64,000 bases of DNA from Vallitalea maricola (GTDB lineage: Bacteria; Bacillota; Clostridia; Lachnospirales; Vallitaleaceae): positions 124,001-188,000 of the forward strand of contig NZ_BTPU01000027.1 in assembly GCF_036985595.1 (NCBI RefSeq), read 5' to 3'. Numbering within the stretch: position 1 is the stretch's first letter; each line of letters starts with the position of its first letter. A program made the position numbers and the translations under genes. This document shows, piece by piece, positions 18,852 to 27,882 of this stretch. The notes under the pieces are model-generated. The model did not search any database. It saw only the letters and a list, made by a program, of their open reading frames with translations, and was not told the DNA's origin.

Positions 18852-19310
18852 ATGAAATTAGGTACATTGTGTTATATAGAAAAAGATGGCAGAACTCTTA
18901 TGCTCCATAGGGTAAAAAAAGAAAATGATATCCATGAAGGTAACTGGATTGGTTTAGGAGGAAAAATAGAAAATGGTGAATCACCAGTAGAATGTGTTAT
19001 AAGAGAAGTTAAAGAAGAAAGCGGTCTAACCATAAAAAATCCTGACCTAAGAGGAATATTGACTTTCCCTGAATTCGGTAAAGACAATTGGTACGTTTTT
19101 CTCTATACAGCTACTGAATTCAACGGAGATTTAATTGAATGTAACGAAGGAGATTTAAAATGGATTGATAATGAGGATTTACTAAACCTAAAAATGTCAG
19201 AAGGAGATAATCTCTTTTTAAAATGGTTAAAAAAATACAAAATGTTTTCAGCTAAATTTATTTATGATGGCAAAAAATTAATAGATTATGATTTAGTAGT
19301 TAATTATTAA
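18852..19310 (+). CDS. Nudix hydrolase, 8-oxo-dGTP diphosphatase type (MutT)
   Basis: A 152-residue Nudix protein. The full Nudix box GX5EX7REUXEEXGU is present, running from GKIENGES to REVKEESGL. The sequence MLHRVKKENDIHEGNWIGLGGKIE is the substrate-entry region typical of clostridial MutT/YtkD-type 8-oxo-dGTP diphosphatases. It would hydrolyse oxidised nucleotides to prevent mutation. It starts 40 bp after the CymR-like gene and may be read with it. A promoter and T-box leader for ilvB begin 52 bp after its stop. Confidence 0.85.
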   Translation: MKLGTLCYIEKDGRTLMLHRVKKENDIHEGNWIGLGGKIENGESPVECVIREVKEESGLTIKNPDLRGILTFPEFGKDNWYVFLYTATEFNGDLIECNEGDLKWIDNEDLLNLKMSEGDNLFLKWLKKYKMFSAKFIYDGKKLIDYDLVVNY

Positions 19311-19362
19311 AAGATAGATAATAAAAAAAGACAATATAACTTAAAAAAATAAAGGATTAATA

Positions 19363-19391
19363 TTGACAAACCAAAACTATATTGATATAAT
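19363..19391 (+). promoter_or_regulatory. sigma-A promoter of the ilvB T-box transcript
   Basis: TTGACA (19363-19368), a 17-bp spacer and TATAAT (19386-19391) match the consensus exactly. Transcription should start near 19398, just upstream of the T-box stem I. Confidence 0.85.
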
Positions 19392-19399
19392 GGTTAAAA

Positions 19400-19698
19400 T
19401 AATTTAACGTAAAAAAGTGATAAAGCATAAAAGCAATGAAGAGGAAGAGTACTTTATTTTAGAAATATAGAGAGGAGATGCTGGTGGAAATTCTCCATGA
19501 AGAAATAATGGAAGGTAGCCTTGGAGCTGTGAACCGAAATCATATGAGAGTAGACTTCAACGGAATCCCACCGTTATTAGGGAGCTGATATCAGATAAAT
19601 TATTTATCTCGTATTAGACTAAGTGGCATAATATGCAAAATAGGTGGTACCGCGGAGATAATACCTTCGTCCTTTTAATACAAGGACGAAGGTTTTTT
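19400..19698 (+). promoter_or_regulatory. T-box leader (isoleucine specifier) upstream of ilvB
   Basis: A full T-box: lower stem I with GAGGAAGAGTA (19441-19451), an AGAGAGGAGATGCTGGTGGAA distal region, then GAACCGAAATCATATGAGAG (19531-19550). There ATC at 19539-19541 sits at the specifier position, reading isoleucine. The T-box core AGGTGGTACCGCGG (19642-19655) carries UGGU, which pairs with a tRNA ending ACCA. The terminator is a perfect 12-bp stem (19663-19674 with 19682-19693) followed by six T. Uncharged tRNA-Ile would favour read-through into the acetolactate synthase gene. T-box identity is very firm; the specifier frame is moderately firm. This accounts for the long 19311-19802 gap. 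Confidence 0.93.
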
Positions 19699-19802
19699 AA
19701 TTCTTGCAGAAAATTTGATTGCTTGAATGTTAGTTGAACTTTCTTGTGATGATTAATCTATTTACAATCAAAAACTAAAATAATAAAAAGGAGATGTTAC
19801 AT

Positions 19803-21467
19803 ATGTTATTAACTGGTGCAGATATAGTTGTTGAATGTTTAAAGGAACAAAAAGTAGATACCGTATTTGGGTATCCAGGAGGAAATGTAATTCATATTTA
19901 CGATTCATTGTATAAGAATAAAAAGTATATTAAGCATATATTAACCGCTCACGAACAAGGAGCATCACATGCAGCAGATGGCTATGCAAGGTCTACAGGT
20001 AAAGTAGGGGTTTGTATTGCTACTTCAGGACCGGGAGCAACCAATCTTGTTACAGGTATCGCTACAGCTTACATGGATTCAGTACCAATGGTTATAATAA
20101 CAGGTAACGTTCCATTATCTTTACTTGGTAAAGACAGTTTTCAAGAAGTGGATATAGCTGGAGTAACTGCTCCTATAACAAAGCATAATTATATAGTTAA
20201 AGATATAAATAAGTTGGCTGATACCATAAGAGAAGCTTTTTATATAGCTAGTGAAGGTAGACAAGGACCAGTACTTATTGATATCCCAAAAGATATTGCC
20301 ATGACAACTACTGATTATGAATATGCAGAACCTAAATTAGTAGAAAGATGTACTAAAAATATTACTGAGGAAGCTATAGATAACGCATTAGAACTTATAA
20401 ATAATTCAAGACAACCGTTCATATATATTGGTGGTGGTGTAGTTAGATCAGAGGCATCAAAAGAATTGTTGGAGTTCGCAGAAAAAATTGATGCACCAGT
20501 AACCTCTAGTCTAATGGGGTTAGGAGGTTTCCCAAGCAGCCATGAATTATTCACTGGAATGATTGGAATGCACGGAACAAAAGCATCCAATAAAGGAATA
20601 AATAAGAGTGACTTGATAATTGCCATAGGTGCTAGATTCAGTGATAGGGTTGTAAGTAAAGTTGAGAAATTTGCGCCTAATGCTAAGATACTTCATATTG
20701 ATATTGATCCTGCTGAGATTAATAAAAACGTTGTTTCATATCATTATATAGTTGGAGATATTAGAGAAGTATTGAAGCAACTTAATAATAATATTACAAA
20801 GCAAGATAGGTCACAGTGGGTAAACAAGATTAAAGGTTACAAAGATAAATATCCATTAAGATATCCTGATAATGGTCTAAAAGCACAATATATCATAGAA
20901 AAACTTAATGATCTCACAGATGAAAACACTATAGTAGCAACAGAAGTAGGACAGCATCAAATGTGGACTGCTCAATATTATAATTTCAATAGTCCAAAGG
21001 AATTCTTGACTTCTGGAGGACTTGGAACAATGGGATTTGGTCTAGGAGCAGCAATAGGAGCACAAGTTGGTAATCCAACTAAAACAGTAATTAATATTGC
21101 TGGTGATGGTTGTTTCAAAATGAATCTTATTGAACTTGCTACAGCAGTTAACTATGATTTACCAATAATTATAATACTTATTAATAATAATTCTCTAGGA
21201 ATGGTTAGGCAATGGCAGTCATTATTCTTTGATGGAAGATATTCAGAGACCACCCTTAATCATGCTACAAATTTTGTTGGATTGGCTGAGAATTTTGGAA
21301 TGAGAGGATTGGAAATCTCCAAAAAAGAACAAGTTGAGGAAGTATTACAAGAAGCTATTAATTGCAAAGGACCAGTATTAGTTCATTGCAGAATTCATGA
21401 AGATGACAAAGTATTTCCAATGGTTGCTCCTGGAGAGGCCATAGATTCATTGATTATGGAAGGTTAA
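19803..21467 (+). CDS. ilvB: acetolactate synthase large subunit
   Basis: A 554-residue TPP enzyme that condenses two pyruvate (or pyruvate and 2-oxobutyrate) in valine and isoleucine synthesis. ATG 19803 is chosen because the earlier in-frame ATG (19794) abuts the GGAG ribosome binding site. The TPP-activating Glu51 is in TAHEQGASHAADGYAR. The central FAD-binding domain is recognisable by IAIGARFSDRVV, and the TPP/Mg motif runs from GDGCFKMNLIELATA to INNNSLGMVRQWQ. It sits behind an Ile T-box, which supports the biosynthetic role. No ilvN regulatory subunit or other ilv gene follows; a terminator comes directly after it. Confidence 0.93.
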   Translation: MLLTGADIVVECLKEQKVDTVFGYPGGNVIHIYDSLYKNKKYIKHILTAHEQGASHAADGYARSTGKVGVCIATSGPGATNLVTGIATAYMDSVPMVIITGNVPLSLLGKDSFQEVDIAGVTAPITKHNYIVKDINKLADTIREAFYIASEGRQGPVLIDIPKDIAMTTTDYEYAEPKLVERCTKNITEEAIDNALELINNSRQPFIYIGGGVVRSEASKELLEFAEKIDAPVTSSLMGLGGFPSSHELFTGMIGMHGTKASNKGINKSDLIIAIGARFSDRVVSKVEKFAPNAKILHIDIDPAEINKNVVSYHYIVGDIREVLKQLNNNITKQDRSQWVNKIKGYKDKYPLRYPDNGLKAQYIIEKLNDLTDENTIVATEVGQHQMWTAQYYNFNSPKEFLTSGGLGTMGFGLGAAIGAQVGNPTKTVINIAGDGCFKMNLIELATAVNYDLPIIIILINNNSLGMVRQWQSLFFDGRYSETTLNHATNFVGLAENFGMRGLEISKKEQVEEVLQEAINCKGPVLVHCRIHEDDKVFPMVAPGEAIDSLIMEG

Positions 21468-21486
21468 AATATATGATTAATTAAGT

Positions 21487-21513
21487 AAAAGGGGCTAAGA
21501 TAGCTCCTTTTTT
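21487..21513 (+). terminator. rho-independent terminator after ilvB
   Basis: AAAAGGGGCTA (21487-21497) pairs with TAGCTCCTTTT (21501-21511, one G-T pair) over a 3-base loop, followed by further T. It ends the ilvB transcript, so ilvB is monocistronic. Confidence 0.85.
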
Positions 21514-21556
21514 AATGTAATTCGTTTTTTTCATGATACTGTGCAGTTACATCTAA

Positions 21557-22522
21557 TTATTTATGGGTTATCATTTTAATGATATTTTTGAATTTGAAAG
21601 AACTTCCTTTAGGGACTTTTGGGGTAACAAGATCACAATCTTTACAGAGATAATTCAAAGATCTATCTTTTAACATATTTTTTCTTGTTGTACAGTATTT
21701 ATCATTATTCCAAATATTAATTAATGTATCTTTGGTTAAGTCACCCATTGTTACTTTGCCGGTGGCATCATTACAACATAAACTTAATTTTCCGTCTGGG
21801 CGTATAACTACTTGTTCAAAAGGATATAAACAAACGGATTTTAATTTATGTTTTTTCTTAGTCCTATTTTTAGCTTGACCACTTCTATTGGTTAGAATCT
21901 CATTTTCTTTTCTAAGGTAAATATGTATCTTATTTTGATAAGGTTTTGATAAAGCATATTCGTATATTTCTTTAACACGGTCATTAAGTATAAGATTATC
22001 GTTATAATTATCTATTGTAATCCAATCTAGGTATTTCATTATTTCCTCAAATTTATCTACAGTCAATAAAGAACCATTTGTAAATAAATAAAGTTTAGCT
22101 TTTGGCAGAGACTCTCTTGTCAATTTGAGAAATTCAAATATTCTTTTATCAAGTAAAGGTTCATTGTTGGAGTATAATCCTATACTGCCACTATAATCTA
22201 TATCTTTTAGCTGATTAATTATTGAGACAAACAATTCTCTGTCCATTAATTTGAATGGACGAGGGTCAATATTATGGTTAATAGGGCAAAAAGAACATGT
22301 TCCATTACATCTATTAATGGTCTCTATCTCTATTGTTTGAAATAGAGGATATTGTGATTGGGATAAATATTCATTTGCCCGTTTTTTACTTGTTCTGTTA
22401 AATAGTCTATCAAATAATATAAAGCTATAAGGTAATATATATTTTTCAAATGCAACGGGATGTTTAGTTTCAAGGGAAGATTTAATCTTCCCGATTGTAT
22501 TGGTGTATGGATTTACAATCAT
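21557..22522 (-). CDS. radical SAM/SPASM domain protein
   Basis: A 321-residue radical SAM enzyme. The [4Fe-4S] motif CxxxCxxC is visible in NRCNGTCSFCPINHN. The usual barrel continues with GLYSNNEPLLD and LYLFTNGSLL. A C-terminal SPASM-like cysteine set follows, with CLYPFEQVVIRPDGKLSLCC, then YCTTRKN and YLCKDCD, which would hold one or two auxiliary clusters. SPASM proteins often modify ribosomal peptides or mature enzymes, but no candidate peptide gene is visible next to it. It is a single gene, convergent with ilvB, and I would not assign a substrate. GGAGAAG precedes the ATG. Confidence 0.87.
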   Translation of the reverse strand: MIVNPYTNTIGKIKSSLETKHPVAFEKYILPYSFILFDRLFNRTSKKRANEYLSQSQYPLFQTIEIETINRCNGTCSFCPINHNIDPRPFKLMDRELFVSIINQLKDIDYSGSIGLYSNNEPLLDKRIFEFLKLTRESLPKAKLYLFTNGSLLTVDKFEEIMKYLDWITIDNYNDNLILNDRVKEIYEYALSKPYQNKIHIYLRKENEILTNRSGQAKNRTKKKHKLKSVCLYPFEQVVIRPDGKLSLCCNDATGKVTMGDLTKDTLINIWNNDKYCTTRKNMLKDRSLNYLCKDCDLVTPKVPKGSSFKFKNIIKMITHK

Positions 22523-22604
22523 TTTATTCTTCTCCTATTATATGATATATTTTTGGATTATTACACTGTTAAGTGCTAAATATAGTATTATAATTGAATT
22601 ATCT

Positions 22605-23690
22605 TTAATCAACTTTCTTCAGTACATAATAATTAGGCTTTTGATGTCTATATATATAATCTCCTGATTTCCATTCCATAAACAGATATTGTTCATTATC
22701 TATTGTTCTTATGATATACTTAGATGCTGTTTGATGTGAATGATCTAGTATATAACCTTTGGTCCAATTAATTGAAGGTTCATTGTCAATTTTACCCTCT
22801 GGTTCTAATTTTAGTCCTTCAAAAGGCAGATTGATTTGTTCATATGTTGGTTCATAGGACAGAATGTCTTTCGTATAATCAACACTTTTCCATTCGCCGA
22901 TAGCAATATTGTCATTAACAAAAGGTATATCAAGATTGTCAATATTTCGATTGGCATAAGCATAATATTGAAAGGTACAATTAATAAGGAAAAAGCTAAA
23001 TATTAATACTATAAGTATATTTCTGCTTTTATTTCTATTATAAGATTTGTATCCTAGTATTTTGCATAATGCCATAATTAATAATAGAGATAAAATACTT
23101 AACATAGTAAAGAAATATACTCCTACTAAATAAATTGGTATATTCATAATACCTATACAAAAGAACAGCCTACCATATAATCTTACAAATATAATGATGC
23201 CTATCATACTTCCGATACTTATTAATCCAGTAATAAAGGGGCTTTTTATGTGTTTGCCGCAAAAAATGTATATTAATGTTATTAGTATGTATAGAGTGAA
23301 GATTATATTAGCAATAAGTAGAAACATAAAATTGGGATTTAAACCACTTGAACTGAAATCAAGTATAAGTGATAGAATGATTCCAAATAAAATACAATCT
23401 ACATACACTATTATGCAATTAGCCAGTATTATCTGTAATAGACTATTAGGTATCAAAAGCATATGTTCTTTTGTCTCAAAAATTGTATCTTTTGCTAAAT
23501 TTGATGCTCTTTTCATTAGTATTATAAATGCTATTACAAGTGAACTAAAACTCAATAATAGACTATTTTCATTATCATTAGGAGTTAGTTTGAAAATGGA
23601 AAGGATAACAATTAAACTTATAATGATTAATAATAAAGTTCGTATAAAAACTCTATCTCTTTTAAGTTCATACTTTAATAAATTTTTCAT
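22605..23690 (-). CDS. ABC-2 type permease with BlaR1-like extracytoplasmic tail
   Basis: A 361-residue membrane protein. About six hydrophobic segments occupy residues 17-240. The last 110 residues are hydrophilic and should lie outside the membrane. That tail contains INWTKGYILDHSHQTASKY and LFMEWKSGDYIYRHQKPNYY. As I recall the families, this pattern also closes some clostridial BlaR1/M56 sensor-peptidases, so the protein looks like a transporter fused to a sensing or binding domain. Its start overlaps the stop of the ATPase gene by four bases (ATGA). With the GntR regulator it forms a three-gene operon like ytr systems. The exported substrate is unknown. Confidence 0.75.
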   Translation of the reverse strand: MKNLLKYELKRDRVFIRTLLLIIISLIVILSIFKLTPNDNENSLLLSFSSLVIAFIILMKRASNLAKDTIFETKEHMLLIPNSLLQIILANCIIVYVDCILFGIILSLILDFSSSGLNPNFMFLLIANIIFTLYILITLIYIFCGKHIKSPFITGLISIGSMIGIIIFVRLYGRLFFCIGIMNIPIYLVGVYFFTMLSILSLLLIMALCKILGYKSYNRNKSRNILIVLIFSFFLINCTFQYYAYANRNIDNLDIPFVNDNIAIGEWKSVDYTKDILSYEPTYEQINLPFEGLKLEPEGKIDNEPSINWTKGYILDHSHQTASKYIIRTIDNEQYLFMEWKSGDYIYRHQKPNYYVLKKVD

Positions 23691-24379
23691 TTCATCACCT
23701 CAATAAAAGTTTTCTCTATAGATTGTCTTTTATCTATTCGTAATTCTTCACAATCATAGAATCCTATTAACTGACCTTGTTTTATAAATATAACTTTATC
23801 CAAGAGTTTTTCAACTTCTGGAATTATGTGAGTAGCGATTAACATTGTGGAATTATCATTTATATTATTAATAAGCATATCAATCACTTTGTTTCTTATG
23901 ATAGTATCCATACCTCCAAGGGGTTCATCTAGTAGATAAAGTTTTGCCTCTCTAGCTATTGAAAGAGATAAACGTAACAGTTGAGTCATACCTTTAGATA
24001 AATTCTTTATTTTTTTTGAATAGGGTATATCAATATTAATTTCTTGTAATATGCTATCAAATTTATTTTCGTTGAAGTCATTATACATATCTATATAAAA
24101 GCTTCTAATATCTTCTACACTCATCCACTTTGGTATAGCATTGTTTTCTGTAAGCAGTGATACATAACCTTTAGTTTTTTCATTGGGGCTTTGTCCATTT
24201 ATCAATACTTCTCCATGGTTATAGGGTATAAGACCAGCTACAGTATTCATGAAAGTTGTTTTACCACTTCCGCTAAGACCCAGTAATCCAACAACTTCAC
24301 CTTTATCAATATGAAAAGTTATATTATCCAAAGCCTTATGCTTGCCATAGCTTATTGATAGTTTCTTAATATCTAACAT
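23687..24379 (-). CDS. ABC transporter ATP-binding protein
   Basis: A 230-residue ATPase: Walker A GLSGSGKTTFM, Q-loop, signature LSKGMTQLLRLSLSIAREA (LSKGM is a relaxed form of LSGGQ, usual in the YtrB/CcmA-like group), Walker B LYLLDEPLGGMD and an H-loop ATHIIPEVE. It is encoded directly after the GntR repressor (2-bp gap) and overlaps the permease gene. It should power the permease at 22605. GntR-YtrA type operons are often induced by wall-active antibiotics, which is the best guess for this one. Confidence 0.92.
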   Translation of the reverse strand: MLDIKKLSISYGKHKALDNITFHIDKGEVVGLLGLSGSGKTTFMNTVAGLIPYNHGEVLINGQSPNEKTKGYVSLLTENNAIPKWMSVEDIRSFYIDMYNDFNENKFDSILQEINIDIPYSKKIKNLSKGMTQLLRLSLSIAREAKLYLLDEPLGGMDTIIRNKVIDMLINNINDNSTMLIATHIIPEVEKLLDKVIFIKQGQLIGFYDCEELRIDKRQSIEKTFIEVMK

Positions 24380-24381
24380 AC

Positions 24382-24741
24382 TTAATCTCCTTCCACATAA
24401 GAATCAATAATCTCTAAGATTTGTTTTTTACAGAATCCCATATTTTTCATACGATTAGAAAAAGCGATAACAGTTTCTTTTGCTATGTCATTCCTTAGAT
24501 TATTAATCATATCTTCATTATCAGTTACGTAAGAACCCATACCCCTCTTAGATATAATTAATTCTTCGCTTTCCAACTCTCTATAAGCTCTTTGAACAGT
24601 GTTAGGGTTTACTTTTAGATTTTTTGCTAATTCACGTACAGAAGGCATTTTTTCACCTTCTTTCAATTCTTTTTTTATTATTAATTCTTTTAGATAAGAT
24701 AATATCTGGACATACACAGGGATATTATTATCAAATTCCAT
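24382..24741 (-). CDS. GntR-family repressor, YtrA subfamily
   Basis: A 119-residue regulator. The N-terminal winged HTH is typical of GntR (VQILSYLKELIIKKELKEGEKMPSVRELAKNLKVNPNTVQRAYRELE). The C-terminal part is only about 45 residues, too short for a ligand domain, which defines the YtrA subfamily. It is first in an operon with an ABC ATPase and permease. A perfect palindrome covers its own -10 element (24764-24787), so it very probably represses its own operon. AGGAGG stands 9 bases before the ATG. Confidence 0.92.
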   Translation of the reverse strand: MEFDNNIPVYVQILSYLKELIIKKELKEGEKMPSVRELAKNLKVNPNTVQRAYRELESEELIISKRGMGSYVTDNEDMINNLRNDIAKETVIAFSNRMKNMGFCKKQILEIIDSYVEGD

Positions 24742-24763
24742 AAATGCTTGCCTCCTATTGCAT

Positions 24764-24803
24764 ACTGTATTAATACTATAATACAGTTCCGACCCATTGT
24801 CAA
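24764..24803 (-). promoter_or_regulatory. GntR operon promoter with overlapping operator palindrome
   Basis: On the minus strand, TTGACA (24798-24803) and TATAGT (24775-24780) are 17 bp apart. The palindrome ACTGTATT (24764-24771) / AATACAGT (24780-24787) straddles the -10 hexamer. Binding there would block RNA polymerase, as expected for autorepression by the YtrA-type GntR protein. Confidence 0.75.
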
Positions 24804-24805
24804 GT

Positions 24806-24836
24806 AAGATTATCTCTAATCTTACAAAAATGTAAG
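24806..24836. promoter_or_regulatory. two overlapping palindromes between divergent ABC operons
   Basis: AAGATTA/TAATCTT (24806-24812, 24817-24823) overlaps CTTACA/TGTAAG (24821-24826, 24831-24836), and TTTGTAAG recurs just downstream. They lie between the GntR promoter (minus) and the BceAB-like promoter (plus, 24866-24894). They could be a site for the response regulator of the BceAB-like system; this is not proven. Confidence 0.4.
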
Positions 24837-24865
24837 TTTATTATACTATTTGTAAGATGAATTTA

Positions 24866-24894
24866 TTGTTAATACAGTTTATTTTGCTTATAAT
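24866..24894 (+). promoter_or_regulatory. promoter of the BceAB-like ABC operon
   Basis: TTGTTA (24866-24871), a 17-bp spacer and a perfect TATAAT (24889-24894) lie 75 bases before the ATPase start codon. Confidence 0.65.
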
Positions 24895-24969
24895 AGGTTT
24901 GTAATTATCAATAAACAATCTATTAAATAAAATTTCTTTTGTAATAAAGAAATATGGAGGATATATATT

Positions 24970-25734
24970 ATGAAACAAATAATTAAAGTCAGTAATGTGA
25001 CAAAAGTCTATGGTTCCAAATTAAATAAGACAACTGCACTTGTGGATATTAATTTTGATATTAATCAAGGTGAATTTGTTGGAATCATGGGTCCATCAGG
25101 TTCAGGTAAAAGTACACTTCTTAATGTTATATCAACAATTGATAGAACGACTAGTGGTACAATCAGCTATGAAGGCAAGGATATAGGTTCTTTGAAAGAA
25201 AATGAACTATCTGATTTTAGAAGAAATGAACTTGGTTTTATTTTCCAGGACTTTAACCTGCTGGATACACTAAGTGTTGAAGAAAACATAGTACTTCCAC
25301 TAGCTATTTCTAGAATGAATGTAAAAGAAATCAAAAAAAGACTACAAGATGTTACTAAGATACTTGGCATCAATGACATACTAAAAAAATATCCATATGA
25401 GATATCAGGAGGACAAAAGCAAAGAACTGCTGCTGCAAGAGCTATAATCAATAATCCTAGGCTGGTTTTAGCGGATGAGCCAACAGGAGCATTGGATTCC
25501 AAGTCGTCAGCTGAACTACTTACATGTATGAAAAGGTTGAATAAGGAGTATAACAGTACAATTCTTATGGTAACTCATGATGCGTTTGCTGCAAGTTATT
25601 GTGACAGAATCTTATTTATAAAAGATGGTAATATCTTTTCTGAACTTATCAGTAATGGCGACAGAAAAGAATTTTATAATAAGGTTATTGATGTACTTGC
25701 AATGATGGGGGGAGACCTTAATGACGTACTATAG
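24970..25734 (+). CDS. BceA-like ABC transporter ATP-binding protein
   Basis: A 254-residue ATPase of the MacB/BceA type: Walker A GPSGSGKSTLLN, the Q-loop with LGFIFQDFNLLDTLSVEENI, signature EISGGQKQRTAAARAI, and Walker B LVLADEPTGALD. The FIFQDFNLLDTLSVEENI block is the hallmark of peptide-antibiotic detoxification modules. It overlaps the next gene, a ten-helix permease, by 14 bases. BceAB pairs in Firmicutes protect against bacitracin and other peptide antibiotics and signal to a BceRS two-component system. A matching system is encoded at 34687-36383 rather than next door. Confidence 0.92.
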   Translation: MKQIIKVSNVTKVYGSKLNKTTALVDINFDINQGEFVGIMGPSGSGKSTLLNVISTIDRTTSGTISYEGKDIGSLKENELSDFRRNELGFIFQDFNLLDTLSVEENIVLPLAISRMNVKEIKKRLQDVTKILGINDILKKYPYEISGGQKQRTAAARAIINNPRLVLADEPTGALDSKSSAELLTCMKRLNKEYNSTILMVTHDAFAASYCDRILFIKDGNIFSELISNGDRKEFYNKVIDVLAMMGGDLNDVL

Positions 25735-27649
25735 TATTATGTTCAACAACATGAAAAAAAGTTTTAAGAACTATTATATATATATTATGTCCACCGTATT
25801 TAGTGTTTTGATATTTTACCTGTTTTGTTCAATTAAATATAATACACAGATAATATCGGCTATCAATGCATCAGATAAGGTTACGACAGTGTTTTCTGCT
25901 ACTAGTTATGTAGTATTAATATTTTCATTGATATTCATATGGTATTCAAATTCATTTTTTGTCAAAAAGCGAAAAAAAGAAATTGCCCTATATTCTTTGT
26001 TAGGTTTGAAGAAGAAAAAAATAGGCAGGATGCTGTTTGGAGAAAACATGATTATAGCAGTTATATCCTTAGTGATTGGTATTGCAGTGGGTACTTTGTT
26101 TTCGAAACTATTTGTTATGCTGCTTCTGAGAATGATGAACGAATTTATTTATGTTAGTTTCTCTTTTTCAATAGAGGCAGCCAGGGATACTGTTATATTT
26201 TTCTTTATAATATTTTTATTTGCATCTTTTCATAGCTATAGAATAATATACAAAGTCAAACTTATTGAATTGTTTACATCAGCTAGGAAAAGAGAAAAAG
26301 CATTTAAGACTAGACCAATTTTTGCACTAATTTCACTAGGTTTAGTAATTTATGGTTATTCGTTATCACAACATATGGTTAGTAGTATGTTTGTAATTAA
26401 TGTTTTTCTTGTACTTGGTAGTGTTATTGCAGGTACATATGGTTTATTCTCTTATTTTCTTGTTTTTATGGTTAGAGTTCTTAAGAAGAGAAAGAAAACA
26501 TTTTATAAGGGAAATAATATATTAGCAATATCTAATATAGCCTACAGGATTAAGAGTCATACAGTTACTTTTGCTACCATTGCAGTTCTAAGTGCATCAA
26601 CAATTGCATCACTAGGTATGGTAGATAGTGTTTATTATGATTTTAAATCTAATGAAGCAGAGAATTATCCATATTCTTTTACTTATAATTATGTTGATGA
26701 AGAGCTGAATAATAAAGTACTGGATATAGTTAATAGTAATAAAACTAATGATTTGATAGGGAGTATTAAAATAGATAGAGCTAAAGTTAGTGTGAAGATC
26801 AATTATGATTTTGAGACACAGCTTAGTGAATGGAATTTAGGTGCAGTAAATACTTATTATATCATCTCTAATTCTGCTTTCAATAAGATGATGGAAATAA
26901 GAGGTATGGATAAAGGTGTAGAATTAAAAGATGATGAGTGTGTAATTAATTATTCAAGTCTTATGCTCTATGACATGAATAAGTTGAAAGATTATACAAT
27001 GGATGTATTCACTGATAAGATACCTAAAAAAGTATTAACCATAAAAGAAGTTTATAAACAAGCTATGGTTAGAAACGGTTATGACCCAGAATATTTAGTT
27101 GTAAGTGATAAAGTCTATAATGAATATATTGGTGGTGGAGCAGAAACCAACAGCTTCTATGGTATAAATGTAACTAAACCTCTTCAAAGCAAGGAATTAG
27201 CAGATGAAATTGAAAAGGTAATTCCAGAAGAAACAAAATTTGAAACATATTATTATCATTTTAGAGATGCTAATGAAACATATGTAGTTCTACTATTTGC
27301 AGCATTCTTTATTGGTATTGTATTCTTGATATCTACAGGAAGTATAATATATTTTAAATTAATTACAGAAGCTAATGATGAAAAAGATAGATATACTATT
27401 CTTAAGAAGATAGGTGTTAGTAAAAAAGATATAACAAGGTCAATAAAGAAACAAATATTAATGATGTTCTTGTTACCTCTAATAGTTGGACTTTTCCATT
27501 CAGGATTTGCATTAAGTGCTTTTAATAAAGTATTGAACGCGCATATTTTAACACCTGTAATAATTACTATGGTAGGTTACACAGTGATTTACTTCATATA
27601 TTATTATCTTACAGTTAATTATTATAAAAAGATTATATTAAAAAAATAA
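25721..27649 (+). CDS. BceB-like ABC transporter permease
   Basis: A 642-residue permease with the BceB layout: one N-terminal helix, a first FtsX-like block (helices at about residues 60-250), further helices to about 300, a large extracellular domain (about 310-520) and three C-terminal helices. The block NSFFVKKRKKEIALYSLLGLKKKKIGRMLFGEN is the typical FtsX-domain coupling region. The big external loop is where these proteins bind antibiotic or lipid-II-complexed peptide. The start overlaps the ATPase gene (25721 versus stop at 25734), with GGGGGAG just upstream. The specific antibiotic is not predictable. Confidence 0.9.
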   Translation: MTYYSIMFNNMKKSFKNYYIYIMSTVFSVLIFYLFCSIKYNTQIISAINASDKVTTVFSATSYVVLIFSLIFIWYSNSFFVKKRKKEIALYSLLGLKKKKIGRMLFGENMIIAVISLVIGIAVGTLFSKLFVMLLLRMMNEFIYVSFSFSIEAARDTVIFFFIIFLFASFHSYRIIYKVKLIELFTSARKREKAFKTRPIFALISLGLVIYGYSLSQHMVSSMFVINVFLVLGSVIAGTYGLFSYFLVFMVRVLKKRKKTFYKGNNILAISNIAYRIKSHTVTFATIAVLSASTIASLGMVDSVYYDFKSNEAENYPYSFTYNYVDEELNNKVLDIVNSNKTNDLIGSIKIDRAKVSVKINYDFETQLSEWNLGAVNTYYIISNSAFNKMMEIRGMDKGVELKDDECVINYSSLMLYDMNKLKDYTMDVFTDKIPKKVLTIKEVYKQAMVRNGYDPEYLVVSDKVYNEYIGGGAETNSFYGINVTKPLQSKELADEIEKVIPEETKFETYYYHFRDANETYVVLLFAAFFIGIVFLISTGSIIYFKLITEANDEKDRYTILKKIGVSKKDITRSIKKQILMMFLLPLIVGLFHSGFALSAFNKVLNAHILTPVIITMVGYTVIYFIYYYLTVNYYKKIILKK

Positions 27650-27882
27650 TTATATAAGTAAAATTAAATAATCTATAGATATAACTTTAGTTAAGAAACC
27701 ATGGTTAGCAATAATGTTAATTATGGTTTCAATACTGTACAAATTTATTTGAGTTAGTTTTTAATTGATTTTGTATCTATATCATGATATTCTATAAAAT
27801 ATTGCAAGAGTACATATAAAGTGTATTCAGCATATTAGGATAATTGAGATGACATATGAAATTGAATGAGGTGTTTTTATAG

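Noticed and set aside
23194..23706. 170-codon open frame on the plus strand inside the GntR-ABC operon
   Set aside because: It is antisense to the permease gene, its codon use is unlike the neighbours, and it has no ribosome binding site. The minus-strand genes have clear family motifs.
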